Below, piece by piece: positions 8,501 through 16,665 of a DNA stretch of 64,000 bases. Made by a program: the position numbers and the translations under genes. The DNA comes from a virus: positions 35,220-99,219 of the IMG/VR virus record IMGVR_UViG_3300027749_000063. One strand, 5' to 3'. Each line of letters opens with the position of its first letter. Positions within the stretch are counted from its first letter, which is position 1. Below the pieces are notes generated by a model that saw only the letters and a list, made by a program, of their open reading frames with translations, ran no database searches and was not told where the DNA came from.

Positions 8501-10585
8501 CTTAGTCTAGGAGGTACTGCAAAGATTCTTAAGAAGTATTATCCTGCTTTTGGTGGAGATACTTATATTAATAAGTTTGCTCTTAAACGTAAACACTCTT
8601 TTTTTACTCGTAATTTAGCTAATCTTCCTGCTAAAGTAAATAACGTTCCTTTTGATTATTGGTTGTTTCCTAACTTAGGATATCCTACTTACTACATAGG
8701 AGAGTCTCCAGAAGAACTGGATGCTGCTATTATCTCAAGTGCAGTAACAGGAATTGGAGCAGCAGCAGCTACCGCAATAGCTGCCGCACTTACAGGAGCA
8801 GCTAGTGGAATTGCTCTTAATGCTATTATTTCTGGAGCACTTGGTACTATTTATAGCTTGTTTGTAAAGAAAAATAACTTAGATGCAGATCCTCAAGAGT
8901 TCTTCTATCAGAAAGGATTCTTCTACACAGCATCTTATGGTATTCCAGTATTCTACGTAGAGTCTGACATTAACGTAGACTTACGTCATGGAAGAAATGA
9001 CCTAGAAGAAAACTTCTACCCTAATGTAGGAGATGGTATTCCTGACGATTGGTTGCATGAAGTAAACGTACCTATTAAGTTTGATAACTTCTACAGCTAC
9101 AACGCTACTTACTCTGCACAGAACTTAAGTCCTAACTTCCCTTATAGATTAAAGTATCCTTCTTTAGAGTGTCTTACTTATCATCAGAATAGAGTTATCT
9201 ATTCTGATCCTGCAAATGCTTCTAACTATCTTTCAGATGCTTGGAGAGTATTCCGTTCTGGTAATTTTTATGATTTTCCTAAGCAAGGAGGTCGCTTAAT
9301 AGATTTGAATGCAGGAGAGAACGAAAGAGTATATGCTAGGTTTGAAAATACAACTAAAGTATACAACTCTCGTATTACACTAAGCACTACTTCGCCTTAT
9401 CAGTTAGAGATTGGTAATGCAGAAATGTTTAAACAAAAACCTGTAGAACTTTCTAAGACAGACTTAGGTTATATAGGAACTCAACACAAAGCTTATGTTA
9501 AGTGTGAGTATGGAACATTCTGGGTAGATGCTAAGCGTGGTCACATCTATCAAATTACAGGAGATGGATTTAACGAGATTAAAACAGAGAATAACTTTAA
9601 CTGGTTTAAAAATAATTTACCTTTTAATATCCTTAAGAACTTTCCTGATGCAGACATAGATAATCCACAGTCAGGATTAGGTATTGTAATGGGATGGGAT
9701 GAAAGATACGAAAGAGTATTTATTACTAAGTTAGATTATTTAGTACGGAAAGATCTAGTAGGTATTATAACTTACGAAGATAGAAAGTTTTACTACCAAG
9801 AAATAAACTTAAGGATAGAAGTCCAGTTAACAGATCCTACTTACTTTGAGAATAAGTCTTGGACAGTTGCCTACTCTCCTAAACTTAAAAACTTTATTTC
9901 ATTCTATTCTTTCCTTCCTAACTTCTTTGTTCCTTTGTTAGGTCATTTCCAAACTATTATCAACACAGGAACAGGTTCAAGTCTTTGGAACCATAACCTT
10001 TCTGTTTATACTTATCAGACTTATTACGGAATCTTGTACCCTTATATTCTAGAGTATTGTGTAAACTCTTTTCCAGTAGCTTCATCTATTAACTCAGTAA
10101 CTATCTTAGAAGATATCCAAGAGTACTATTCAGACTATGAGTACTATTCTTTAGGAACCACAAATAATACTAACTTAGCAAACTTTACTAAGGCTATTAT
10201 TTATAATAAAGAACAGTCTTCTGGAGTTATTAAGTTGATTCCTGAGATCTTTGGTAACACAAGACAAAAGATAACCTATCCTAGAATGACAGCAACAGGC
10301 ATAGAAGCGCTTATCTCTCGTAGAGAACACGTGAGTACCTTCAATGGATTTTGGAACGTTGCAGCGCAAGGAAATGGACAACCTTTATGGTCTACTCAGT
10401 GGAGTGACTTAGTAACTCAATATCCAATTGATAAAGTTCCTAATACAAAGAGTGTAAGACCTGTGTCTGTATCTTACCAGAAGAGTAAAATTAAATCAGA
10501 CTTTGCTAGAATTAGACTAATACAAGATGCTTACTCTAGATTTAAGTTTATCAATACAATCCAAATAACACAAACCAATCCATAA
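5579..10585 (+). CDS. Giant tail muzzle/stabilization protein, 1668 aa
   Basis: The length, position after the ring genes and sequence style fit the crAss-like muzzle protein, also annotated as stabilization protein, which forms the distal tail tube. The N-terminus (MENKINQNIAGLNLDSVNYQ ... ITFALNANVQ ... TNEPSNQI) is the usual opening. Residues about 104-150 form a Cys-rich insert with CGC, CC and CCDCSDC, leading into a CYEYSVESISKSPYIVNYID module that is common in Bacteroidota and their phages. A hydrophobic Ala/Gly-rich stretch lies at about 1050-1090 (SSAVTGIGAAAATAIAAAL). Residues about 1290-1330 hold the conserved YGTFWVDAKRGHIYQITGDG segment. Membrane interaction during ejection is inferred from the hydrophobic stretch. 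Confidence 0.75.
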   Translation: MENKINQNIAGLNLDSVNYQIKENMITFALNANVQSHDGNSTTYTNEPSNQICYNFINLYPGFKITGTLSITEQSKLVVFLAHPDGRSLIGVVTDLRKDCTSLVESETDCGCVSGTALSSTVDLAEGCCTFTPLVVDNCCDCSDCYEYSVESISKSPYIVNYIDCSGLETNITFPAGQVGVFRARKDKYTLTSDTSIVSERFISQGICVPKSSKCCLGLSPDYPVYSEYRIDNCNTKIYFIAKNITPRFFSLEEPYGKDQCGILSDCLSDSCERLKLFPDFCQADIYPTSINSGGSLKGGVYSFSIAYADEKGKELTDYVDFCNPIPIFERYITEQTEYVTSKSIRVAIEHSTAIFNYFNLVVAENINEVTTYQLVGTYRVNQTTNKDSLIYTGEYTSTFSSIVPLIRTPHYTSAGIIDKQTDMLMLADLTETPKYNFQLLANNIKLRWETVEMPADQKFDYSNPEIAYFFRTYQRDEVYPFGIKFRLKNGKYTDVFHIPGRVASGSDTATLSKGSSLDVFTVANDCTVEKDLPTWKVYNTATAGLTPPSNEPSIQEAQYSCKITVKDSGEFAYWESTETYPCYTEVWGALAEQPIRFHKFPENAISHIHADSKDLIYPIGVRILESLFEADLNTFTVYDPLNTYGNNQIPVKELICGYELVRGNRVNNKSVIAKGLIYDVGTFEDVKSGKKFYYPNYPYNDIREDGYIKSNPDWYNAADRGEKNNSIPGMSLHKGFNTIGSRYTFHSPDTHFQLPKIGTELKIETLEFGKVQGKFVPVLDHPQYKFLTKADYALSAVLSNALSLAFESKATVADAGSIIKTDALSILTNNQIFIDLIERLIPNTNFAYQFNSVGKYTSFRPITTRGNRRRFLDIGLYANDKIVELNDDKPLHNRLRETSVYLKTSAGFSQEFTSIQDNTRYTIGEKGLEDNPEKVTESDTRAYYASIKREFPNQYGQIENIRYISTGYICDVTLSLGGTAKILKKYYPAFGGDTYINKFALKRKHSFFTRNLANLPAKVNNVPFDYWLFPNLGYPTYYIGESPEELDAAIISSAVTGIGAAAATAIAAALTGAASGIALNAIISGALGTIYSLFVKKNNLDADPQEFFYQKGFFYTASYGIPVFYVESDINVDLRHGRNDLEENFYPNVGDGIPDDWLHEVNVPIKFDNFYSYNATYSAQNLSPNFPYRLKYPSLECLTYHQNRVIYSDPANASNYLSDAWRVFRSGNFYDFPKQGGRLIDLNAGENERVYARFENTTKVYNSRITLSTTSPYQLEIGNAEMFKQKPVELSKTDLGYIGTQHKAYVKCEYGTFWVDAKRGHIYQITGDGFNEIKTENNFNWFKNNLPFNILKNFPDADIDNPQSGLGIVMGWDERYERVFITKLDYLVRKDLVGIITYEDRKFYYQEINLRIEVQLTDPTYFENKSWTVAYSPKLKNFISFYSFLPNFFVPLLGHFQTIINTGTGSSLWNHNLSVYTYQTYYGILYPYILEYCVNSFPVASSINSVTILEDIQEYYSDYEYYSLGTTNNTNLANFTKAIIYNKEQSSGVIKLIPEIFGNTRQKITYPRMTATGIEALISRREHVSTFNGFWNVAAQGNGQPLWSTQWSDLVTQYPIDKVPNTKSVRPVSVSYQKSKIKSDFARIRLIQDAYSRFKFINTIQITQTNP

Positions 10586-10588
10586 CCT

Positions 10589-10984
10589 ATGAGCTCCTTT
10601 AACATGAAAGAAAAAGAATTATTCACAACAATTAAGCCTGAGATCTTTATCGGCCAATTGTTCCAGTCACGTGATATGATGCACTTGACTCACCTTCAAA
10701 CTGTAAACTATGCAGAACACAAAGCATTAAACGCTTACTATGATGGTATCCTTGATCTTACTGACTCTCTTACCGAAACTTACTTTGGTACAATCGGAAA
10801 ACGTCTTAACATCAAGATCCCTGCATCAGAGTACATGAACTCTAGAACCCACTTAACTTACTTGAAAGATTATATTTTCAAGCACAGAGGAGTATTGGGT
10901 ATGGAGAACACTCACATTCAAAACATTATTGATGAGATCCTTGGTCTTATTACTGAGACTCTTTACTTGTTGACACTATCTTAA
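10589..10984 (+). CDS. DUF5856-type helical protein, 131 aa
   Basis: The sequence is almost entirely helical. It has LTHLQTVNYAEHKALNAYYD (about residues 30-49) and a second half ending in a long amphipathic helix, giving the look of a four-helix, ferritin-like bundle. The pattern HLQTxxYAxHKALxxYYDxI is the signature I associate with the DUF5856 family of phage proteins of unknown function. It sits directly behind the muzzle gene (3-base gap) and before basic virion proteins, so expression with late genes is likely. Possible roles include a virion or assembly factor; none is proven. Confidence 0.6.
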   Translation: MSSFNMKEKELFTTIKPEIFIGQLFQSRDMMHLTHLQTVNYAEHKALNAYYDGILDLTDSLTETYFGTIGKRLNIKIPASEYMNSRTHLTYLKDYIFKHRGVLGMENTHIQNIIDEILGLITETLYLLTLS

Positions 10985-10995
10985 AATAAAAATAT

Positions 10996-11379
10996 ATGAA
11001 TCGTTTAAAAGAAGCTTACGCTGGCTGCATGAATTGCGGAGGTAAGGTAAAAATGAAATCTGGAGGTAAATGGATCCAGTCTGCAATTAAAAATCCAGGA
11101 TCTTTTACAAAGCAAGCACAAGCTGCAGGTATGTCTGTTACAGGATTCCGTAATAAAGTACTTAGCAATAAAGGTGCTTACTCTTCTACTACTGTTAAGA
11201 GAGCTAACTTAGCTAAGACTCTTTCTAAGATGCGTAAAGGAGCAGCAGGTATGTCTGTATCTGAGTATGGAGGCATGGAAAAATATGCTTCTAAAAGTGC
11301 TATGAAAAAACACGAGTCAAAGGAAAGTAAAAAAACGGAGGCTAAAGAAGAATCTAAATTTATTAAAAGAAGAAAGTAA
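10996..11379 (+). CDS. Small basic virion-type protein, 127 aa
   Basis: The protein is Lys/Ser/Ala-rich. The N-terminus has two GGK motifs (NCGGKVKMKSGGKW). The core has NPGSFTKQAQAAGMSVTGFRNKVL followed by SSTTVKRANLAKTLSKM (about residues 30-75). The tail is highly charged and of low complexity. The core motif recurs in Bacteroidota phage virion proteins of unknown function. It belongs to a cluster of four consecutive very basic genes, and internal DNA-binding or packaging is the natural inference. The stop and the next ATG overlap by one base (TAATG). Confidence 0.55.
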   Translation: MNRLKEAYAGCMNCGGKVKMKSGGKWIQSAIKNPGSFTKQAQAAGMSVTGFRNKVLSNKGAYSSTTVKRANLAKTLSKMRKGAAGMSVSEYGGMEKYASKSAMKKHESKESKKTEAKEESKFIKRRK

Positions 11380-11657
11380 TGTTTGTCCCAGGGGTTAACG
11401 GTTCTATAATTGCAAATTCTAATGCACTTACAGGTTCAAGACTTAAGGGTGCGTACAAGAATTCTAAGAAATTTGCTAAAGGAGGTAAAGCCTCTGACGA
11501 TAAACAAATGGTTAATGGAGTAGCAAGTATTCTACGTAGAGTAAAAGATCCTAAGAACAGATTGCAATTAGCTAATCAACTTTCAAAGCAATTCAATAGA
11601 GAAAAAGTAAAGTATGACTTAGCTTCTTTTTTAAATAAATCTAAAGTAAAGAAATGA
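11379..11657 (+). CDS. Small basic protein with GGK motif, 92 aa
   Basis: Translation is coupled to the previous gene by a TAATG overlap. The protein has an N-terminal FAKGGKASDD segment (about residues 30-39). A helical domain follows (QMVNGVASILRRVKDPKNRL, then LANQLSKQFNREKVKYDLASFL, about 42-85), and the end is basic. The family name is unknown to me. It shares composition and the GGK motif with its three neighbours, which points to a common virion role. The 3' end overlaps the next gene by 4 bases (ATGA). Confidence 0.55.
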   Translation: MFVPGVNGSIIANSNALTGSRLKGAYKNSKKFAKGGKASDDKQMVNGVASILRRVKDPKNRLQLANQLSKQFNREKVKYDLASFLNKSKVKK

Positions 11658-12226
11658 AACAGATGATAAAACGCAAAGATGGATCTTATTCACAACGAGG
11701 TTTGTATGATAACATCCGTGCAAAGAGAGGTTCTGGAAAGAAGCCTACTCCAGAGATGCTTAAGCAAGAACGTAAGATTAAACGTGAAATGGCTGATGGT
11801 GGTAAGATGCCTACAGCTGTTGCTAAAGCAAGATTCGTAGCAGCTAATAAAGGAAATGTATCTGAAGCTAGACAAGATGCTTCTAAGTACGGATACAAGT
11901 TTATGTCAGGAGGAAGACTTAAGATGGCTTACATGGCTAAAGGAGGAAACATTTCTCACACAACTAAAGGAGCAGGTGCTAACTACCGTCCTACTAAGTC
12001 AGGAGCAGGTATGACTCAAAAAGGAGTTATGGCTTATCGTAGAGCTAACCCTGGATCTAAATTAAGTACAGCAGTAACAGGTAAAGTTAAAGCAGGTAGC
12101 AAAGCAGCTGGTCGTAGAAAATCTTATTGTGCTCGTTCATTAGGACAGTTACGTGGATCTAAACAATCTACACAGAATGATCCTAACAGCAGAATACGTC
12201 AAGCACGTAGACGCTGGAAATGTTAA
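11654..12226 (+). CDS. DUF6321-like basic protein, 190 aa
   Basis: The C-terminal half (about residues 118-190) contains GVMAYRRANPGSKLSTAV, KAGSKAAGRRKSYCARS and an ending RIRQARRRWKC. This matches the DUF6321 pattern found in many phages, with its conserved YRRxNPGSKLxTAV and RRKSFCAR blocks and a final Trp-x-Cys. The N-terminal half is basic and holds further GG motifs (MADGGKMPT, FMSGGRLKMAYMAKGGN). The function of DUF6321 is not known. The very high Arg/Lys content and the place in the virion block suggest contact with DNA inside the capsid, which is inference. Confidence 0.65.
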   Translation: MKQMIKRKDGSYSQRGLYDNIRAKRGSGKKPTPEMLKQERKIKREMADGGKMPTAVAKARFVAANKGNVSEARQDASKYGYKFMSGGRLKMAYMAKGGNISHTTKGAGANYRPTKSGAGMTQKGVMAYRRANPGSKLSTAVTGKVKAGSKAAGRRKSYCARSLGQLRGSKQSTQNDPNSRIRQARRRWKC

Positions 12227-12251
12227 ACTAAAATAAACTAAAACTAAATAC

Positions 12252-12404
12252 ATGGCAGCTAAAGCATCTAAATCAAATACATCTTCATCTTCAAAGTTTA
12301 CAGTTAAACCTAAAGTAAAAAGAAAGGGAGTTGTAGCAAAGACTAAGGCATCTAGGTCAAAGTCTAGCAAAAATTACATCAAGCGAAGTAAGGGTCAGGG
12401 TTAA
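12252..12404 (+). CDS. Tiny very basic protein, 50 aa
   Basis: An ATG at 12252 follows an A-rich leader (ACTAAAACTAAATAC) and opens a 50-residue frame, MAAKASKSNTSSSSKFTVKP..., made almost wholly of Lys, Arg, Ser, Thr and Ala. It continues the run of basic small genes with the same codon habits, and its stop overlaps the stem of a terminator. I found no family. It resembles protamine or histone-tail peptides, so it may coat DNA or be an injected peptide, but that is only a composition argument. Confidence 0.55.
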   Translation: MAAKASKSNTSSSSKFTVKPKVKRKGVVAKTKASRSKSSKNYIKRSKGQG

Positions 12405-12425
12405 GAAATCAACCCTTGCTTTTTT
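12396..12425 (+). terminator. Terminator after the basic-protein cluster
   Basis: CAGGGTT (12396-12402) pairs with AACCCTTG (12411-12418, one bulged T), followed by a run of six T residues (12420-12425). It overlaps the stop codon of the 50-aa gene. Confidence 0.6.
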
Positions 12426-12445
12426 ATATTAATCTTGTATATTTG
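12416..12445 (+). promoter_or_regulatory. Bacteroidota-type promoter before the cargo genes
   Basis: TTG (12416-12418) and TATATTTG (12438-12445) are 19 bases apart. The TTG lies in the 3' arm of the terminator, so stop and restart signals are fused. The next ATG is 63 bases downstream at 12509, leaving room for an AT-rich leader. Confidence 0.65.
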
Positions 12446-12508
12446 TATAACTAGCTTAAACTCAAGCAGTTATTAACCTTCTATGTTAATAACATAAATA
12501 ATTAAAAC

Positions 12509-14923
12509 ATGTTAAGAAATCGTTTATTCAAGAAATTTGGCAATGGTGGGGTAGACGATATCCCTAAAAAAGGTATTAGTACTTCTACTGCTACTCCTAC
12601 TTCTCCTCAACCTGAAAAGATTACTAATGAAGGAGGACTTAACATTCCTACAGCAGAAGAACTTAATTCGATATTACAAAAGAATATTGCTCAACCTAAC
12701 TCTGATGTATTTGGAAAGCCCTTTGCTCCTAAGGGCAGTTATAGGAGTTCTTTAATGCCTGAGGGTACAATTACCTCAGAAGGAACTACTTATGAGCCTG
12801 GAACATTTAACGATGCTTCTAAGACTCTTAATTTTCTTTATAGTAATACAGGTACTAAAGCAAATGAAGGTCAACCTAAGCCTGAAGACAATCAAGACAA
12901 CCAAACAAGAGATGCAGTTTCTTTAGGACTTCTAGGATTAGATGCAGGACTTGCATACAATCAAGACCTAAAGAATGAACGTACTCTTAACGAATCAATT
13001 CAACAACGAAAGTCAAAGCCTCTTTATGATTATAACTATATGTATGGTCGTACATCAAGTGGAGGTACAGAATATCAACCTACAATTAAAGCAGAAATGG
13101 GTGCACAAATAAAAAAACGTTATGCTTCTAATGGAGCAAATGATGTAGAAATTGAAGGTGGAGAATTTATCCAACTTCCAAACTTTGAAACAGAAATGGC
13201 TACAGGCCCTTCTCACTCTAATGGGGGGATACCTACAAACCTTCCTGACCAAACTAAAGTATACTCTAACAATCTAAAGCCAGAAGGTTCTAAAAAGACC
13301 TTTGCTCAGATTGCTAAGAAGTACGATACTACTTCTTACAAGAAGACAATAGATAATCCTTTTGCTAAGCAGGTAGACAAAGACACTGCTAGCATTATGA
13401 TGCAACGTAATCAAAAAATCCTTGATGATTTATTTAATGATCAACAGGCTCTTAATGGAAATTCTAACGGAGAGGTGGAAGCAAAGAATGGAGCAAGCAT
13501 TAACAATGCAGGCTTCAGAGCACTTCCCCAAAATGTGCAAGATAAAATACTTGCAGAAATGCAGTATGGAGGATATGCTAAAAGAGAAGCTGCATCATTA
13601 GAGATGCAAGATGGAGGTACTGATATAAATGATATAACTAATCCTTACGAAAAAGGAAACTTTCCTCCTAAGTCAACATATCCTTATGACCCAAAGAAGG
13701 CTGGTATGCCTGCATACACAGCAGACGAAACTACATTTTTAACAGGTATGGATTCTAGGTTGGCTCCTAGTCAAGAGATGGTTCCTGGAATACAACCAGG
13801 ATCTGCTAGTGGTGTTTATGGAGATCAAGATAATATGGCTACGTTTAATAAGAACTATGATTGGTATCTTAAAGATCTAGCTGCTAAAGGAGAGACTTAC
13901 GATCCTAAAAGAAAAGGAGATTCTTACAAAGCACAGGTTGCTTTTAATGAGGAGGCTTACAATAGATTTAGAAAACAAGGCTTAGGAGAAGAAGATGCAC
14001 GTAAAAGAGTAAACGAGATTGGCTTTGATGTTAAGACAGGATTACAAAACTCGTTAGATGACAAGTTAGGAAAGTATACAGCAACACGTATACTACCTGA
14101 TGGAACTCCTGTTACTCCTGTTACTCCAATAGGTACTTCAGGTATACCTCCAGGTACAACTCCAGAGAAAGGTAAAAGTACGACTCCTAATACAGAACCT
14201 AATAAAGAACCTATAAAAGATCCTGTTACAGGTAGAACTTTTACAGGAGTAGGAGAACCTAATAAAGGAAAGTATATTCCAGGACAGTTTCCTTTGTATC
14301 AAGCTATTCCAGAAGCTATGGGACTTGCTCAATCACAAGAAATTTATCCTTATGCTATTCCTGAGATAGATGCGCCTTATCTTCGCCCTCAGACTTTAAA
14401 CATTCAAAGTCAGTTACAAGATATAGATAGTATGGCAACAGCAAGTCAAAGAGCAGGAGGAGATCCCCTAACTACTTACATAGCAGGACTAGATGCTAAG
14501 CAAAGAGCATTTGGAGCTAAGCAAAACTATGATGCAAATGCACGTGCTGCTGCAGATCAAGCTAATGCTTCTATGCAGTTTAATGCTGACCGAGTTAACA
14601 TGAATGCTTTTGATCAAGTTTATAATACTCAAATAGCTAATGCAAGAGATGCTCAGTCTTACGAAAAGAATAAACAAGTCAATAGTTTAGTTAATAAGAA
14701 AGCTCAGTTTACTCAAGAAGAAAATAAAAAATCTGCTTACATTAACAACTTAATTGAGAACTATGATGTTGATTCTAAAGGTAACTTTACTTTGAAGCCA
14801 GGTAAGAATCCAATTATAAACAATACACCTAGTAAAAACGTAGATGCTTCTACTACAGCTATTCCTCCAACCAAAGCTAAGACTAAAGGTAAGAACGGAA
14901 TGTATAAAAAATCTAAATATTAA
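12509..14923 (+). CDS. Cargo/internal virion protein, 804 aa
   Basis: The N-terminus has a FGNGGVDDIPKK motif. Residues about 215-315 hold EGGEFIQLPNFETEMATGPS, SNGGIPTNLPDQTKVYS and a helical KQVDKDTASIMMQRNQ segment. This combination of a GPSH-x-x-GGI block and a LPxxTxVxS block occurs in large virion proteins of Bacteroidota podoviruses. Pro/Thr-rich linkers fill about 530-600, and the C-terminal part (about 610-770) is Gln/Ala/Asn-rich and coiled-coil-like. It follows the basic cluster and precedes a second helical protein, the place of the cargo proteins ejected through the tail in crAss-like phages. That role is inferred from order and composition. Confidence 0.6.
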   Translation: MLRNRLFKKFGNGGVDDIPKKGISTSTATPTSPQPEKITNEGGLNIPTAEELNSILQKNIAQPNSDVFGKPFAPKGSYRSSLMPEGTITSEGTTYEPGTFNDASKTLNFLYSNTGTKANEGQPKPEDNQDNQTRDAVSLGLLGLDAGLAYNQDLKNERTLNESIQQRKSKPLYDYNYMYGRTSSGGTEYQPTIKAEMGAQIKKRYASNGANDVEIEGGEFIQLPNFETEMATGPSHSNGGIPTNLPDQTKVYSNNLKPEGSKKTFAQIAKKYDTTSYKKTIDNPFAKQVDKDTASIMMQRNQKILDDLFNDQQALNGNSNGEVEAKNGASINNAGFRALPQNVQDKILAEMQYGGYAKREAASLEMQDGGTDINDITNPYEKGNFPPKSTYPYDPKKAGMPAYTADETTFLTGMDSRLAPSQEMVPGIQPGSASGVYGDQDNMATFNKNYDWYLKDLAAKGETYDPKRKGDSYKAQVAFNEEAYNRFRKQGLGEEDARKRVNEIGFDVKTGLQNSLDDKLGKYTATRILPDGTPVTPVTPIGTSGIPPGTTPEKGKSTTPNTEPNKEPIKDPVTGRTFTGVGEPNKGKYIPGQFPLYQAIPEAMGLAQSQEIYPYAIPEIDAPYLRPQTLNIQSQLQDIDSMATASQRAGGDPLTTYIAGLDAKQRAFGAKQNYDANARAAADQANASMQFNADRVNMNAFDQVYNTQIANARDAQSYEKNKQVNSLVNKKAQFTQEENKKSAYINNLIENYDVDSKGNFTLKPGKNPIINNTPSKNVDASTTAIPPTKAKTKGKNGMYKKSKY

Positions 14924-14926
14924 ACC

Positions 14927-16663
14927 ATGCCAATTTCAGCTAACCATAATAGATTTGCAGACTCCCAGTACATATCTGCTTTACCTGCAGATGATCTTAT
15001 TAACCTAGCAGTTAAGAAGCAAGAAATGTACACTGAGGGACTTACTAAAGTTCAACAGAGTGTAGACGCTTACGGACAACTTAGAAACAATATCAAGACT
15101 GATGTAGAACGTGAGTACTTTGATAAGACAATGGACAATCTAGTAAAGACTATTAACAGTAGTGCTGGATTAGACTTTTCTATGAAGGGTAATGTACAAG
15201 CAGTCCTAAACATAGGTAAGCCTTTAGAAAGAGATCAGTACATTACTACTGCTATTTCTAACGGGAATGAAATTACTCGTAGACAGGAAACTTTAGGTAA
15301 ACTTAAATCCGATGAAAGAAGTGCTGCTAATGATGCTGATTACTTTGAGGATGTACAAGACTACATGAAGAGTGGTAAACTAGGATACAAACTAGGAAGT
15401 AAAGAATATACTCCTTACATTGATATCTCAAAAGAAATCAATGAGCGTATGAAGGGGGCTAAAGAAAATGGTACAGTAGATATTATGATGGATGGCAAGT
15501 ACATCAAAACAGAATCTACAAAAGGTTTAACTGATCTTCAAGTTGGTGCTAAAATTAGAGCAGGACTAGGAGCTAAGGAAAATAATCAACTTCGTATAGA
15601 TGCAATGTATGACCTCAAACAAAGGGGAGTAGAACAGGGCCATGCTGAAGTAGTTGGTTATTATACTAATCTTAAACAAACAAGTGAGGCTATCCTACTT
15701 CAAAGTCAAAATCAGTTAAAAGCAGCACAAGACGCTTACGCTAAAACTCCTACAGAAAGTGCAAGACTAGACCTTGAAGCTGTTAGAGGACCGTTAGAAG
15801 AAGCAAGAGTTCAAGTAGAAGTTGCTAATAAGAATTTAACTACAGTATCTGATCCAGCTAACTTTAACCCTAATCAATATGTTAGTTTGTTTACTGATAA
15901 ATTTATTGCTAATCAAGCTAATGCCTATGCTTATAAACAAGTAGAAACAAAGATTCAAGCAGATCCTTATGGAGTACAAGCATCAGCTTCTAACAATGCA
16001 ATGAAGTTGGCTTCATACAATAGTCAATTACGTAGAGAAGAGTTTCAAGTAAAGTCAGATATCGTAGGAACTAAGTTACCTACTGATGCTCGTGTGCTTT
16101 CTGGAAATGATAATCTTCAGTTAAACTTTAAACCTACTCAAGGTTTAAATGATTTAGCAAACTATTACAAAGAGACTGGTATTACTATTGACGGAAAAGA
16201 TAATGCAAGTACAGTAGGAAAAGAAGTTAGAGAAGCTAACTCTGCTTTTACTAGTGCGGATATAAAAACTCCTGAAGGACAAAAAGCAATACAAGATGCA
16301 GTTAATAAACTTAATACTTCTTATAAGATTACTGGTGATACAAACTTAAGAGACGTAGCTGCTAAGGCTGCTTCTGTATTACAGGCTTATAAAACATATC
16401 AAACTAAAACAACAGGAGAAAAAAGTGTAACTAAGGATGGAGAGTTTGTAGAAGTCAACACAGGAAAACGTTCTATGCCTGCAGATGAATTCTTTAATCA
16501 ACCATTTAATAGTCTGTTAGAAACATCTCAGACACAAGTGTATAGTCGCCCAAGGAGAAGTATGAATCAATTAGAACAGATGATGCAAATGAAAATGTTA
16601 GATTCTGATAATAGTTCTACTACTACTACTACTCCAACTGATAACACTGATAATCCTGGTTAA
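14927..16663 (+). CDS. Helical cargo/internal virion protein, 578 aa
   Basis: Nearly the whole sequence is predicted-helix-like and rich in Gln, Asn, Lys and Ala. Long heptad-like stretches are visible at about residues 20-80 and 230-300 (LLQSQNQLKAAQDAYAKT). The opening MPISANHNRFADSQYISALP with a DDLINLAVKKQEMY helix is of a type found next to the large virion proteins of Bacteroidota phages. The C-terminus is a low-complexity Met/Ser/Thr tail (NSSTTTTTPTDNTDN). It starts 3 bases after the preceding stop and ends 2 bases before the next start. It is probably co-packaged with its neighbours; there are no enzymatic motifs. Confidence 0.55.
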   Translation: MPISANHNRFADSQYISALPADDLINLAVKKQEMYTEGLTKVQQSVDAYGQLRNNIKTDVEREYFDKTMDNLVKTINSSAGLDFSMKGNVQAVLNIGKPLERDQYITTAISNGNEITRRQETLGKLKSDERSAANDADYFEDVQDYMKSGKLGYKLGSKEYTPYIDISKEINERMKGAKENGTVDIMMDGKYIKTESTKGLTDLQVGAKIRAGLGAKENNQLRIDAMYDLKQRGVEQGHAEVVGYYTNLKQTSEAILLQSQNQLKAAQDAYAKTPTESARLDLEAVRGPLEEARVQVEVANKNLTTVSDPANFNPNQYVSLFTDKFIANQANAYAYKQVETKIQADPYGVQASASNNAMKLASYNSQLRREEFQVKSDIVGTKLPTDARVLSGNDNLQLNFKPTQGLNDLANYYKETGITIDGKDNASTVGKEVREANSAFTSADIKTPEGQKAIQDAVNKLNTSYKITGDTNLRDVAAKAASVLQAYKTYQTKTTGEKSVTKDGEFVEVNTGKRSMPADEFFNQPFNSLLETSQTQVYSRPRRSMNQLEQMMQMKMLDSDNSSTTTTTPTDNTDNPG

Positions 16664-16665
16664 TA

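Noticed and set aside
11379-11657. Programmed frameshift joining the basic genes
   Set aside because: TAATG and ATGA overlaps explain the arrangement by re-initiation; no slippery sequence is seen.
11686-11898. Minus-strand frames inside the DUF6321-like gene and similar frames in other long genes
   Set aside because: They are shadows of genes with clear protein motifs on the opposite strand and have no leader or neighbours.
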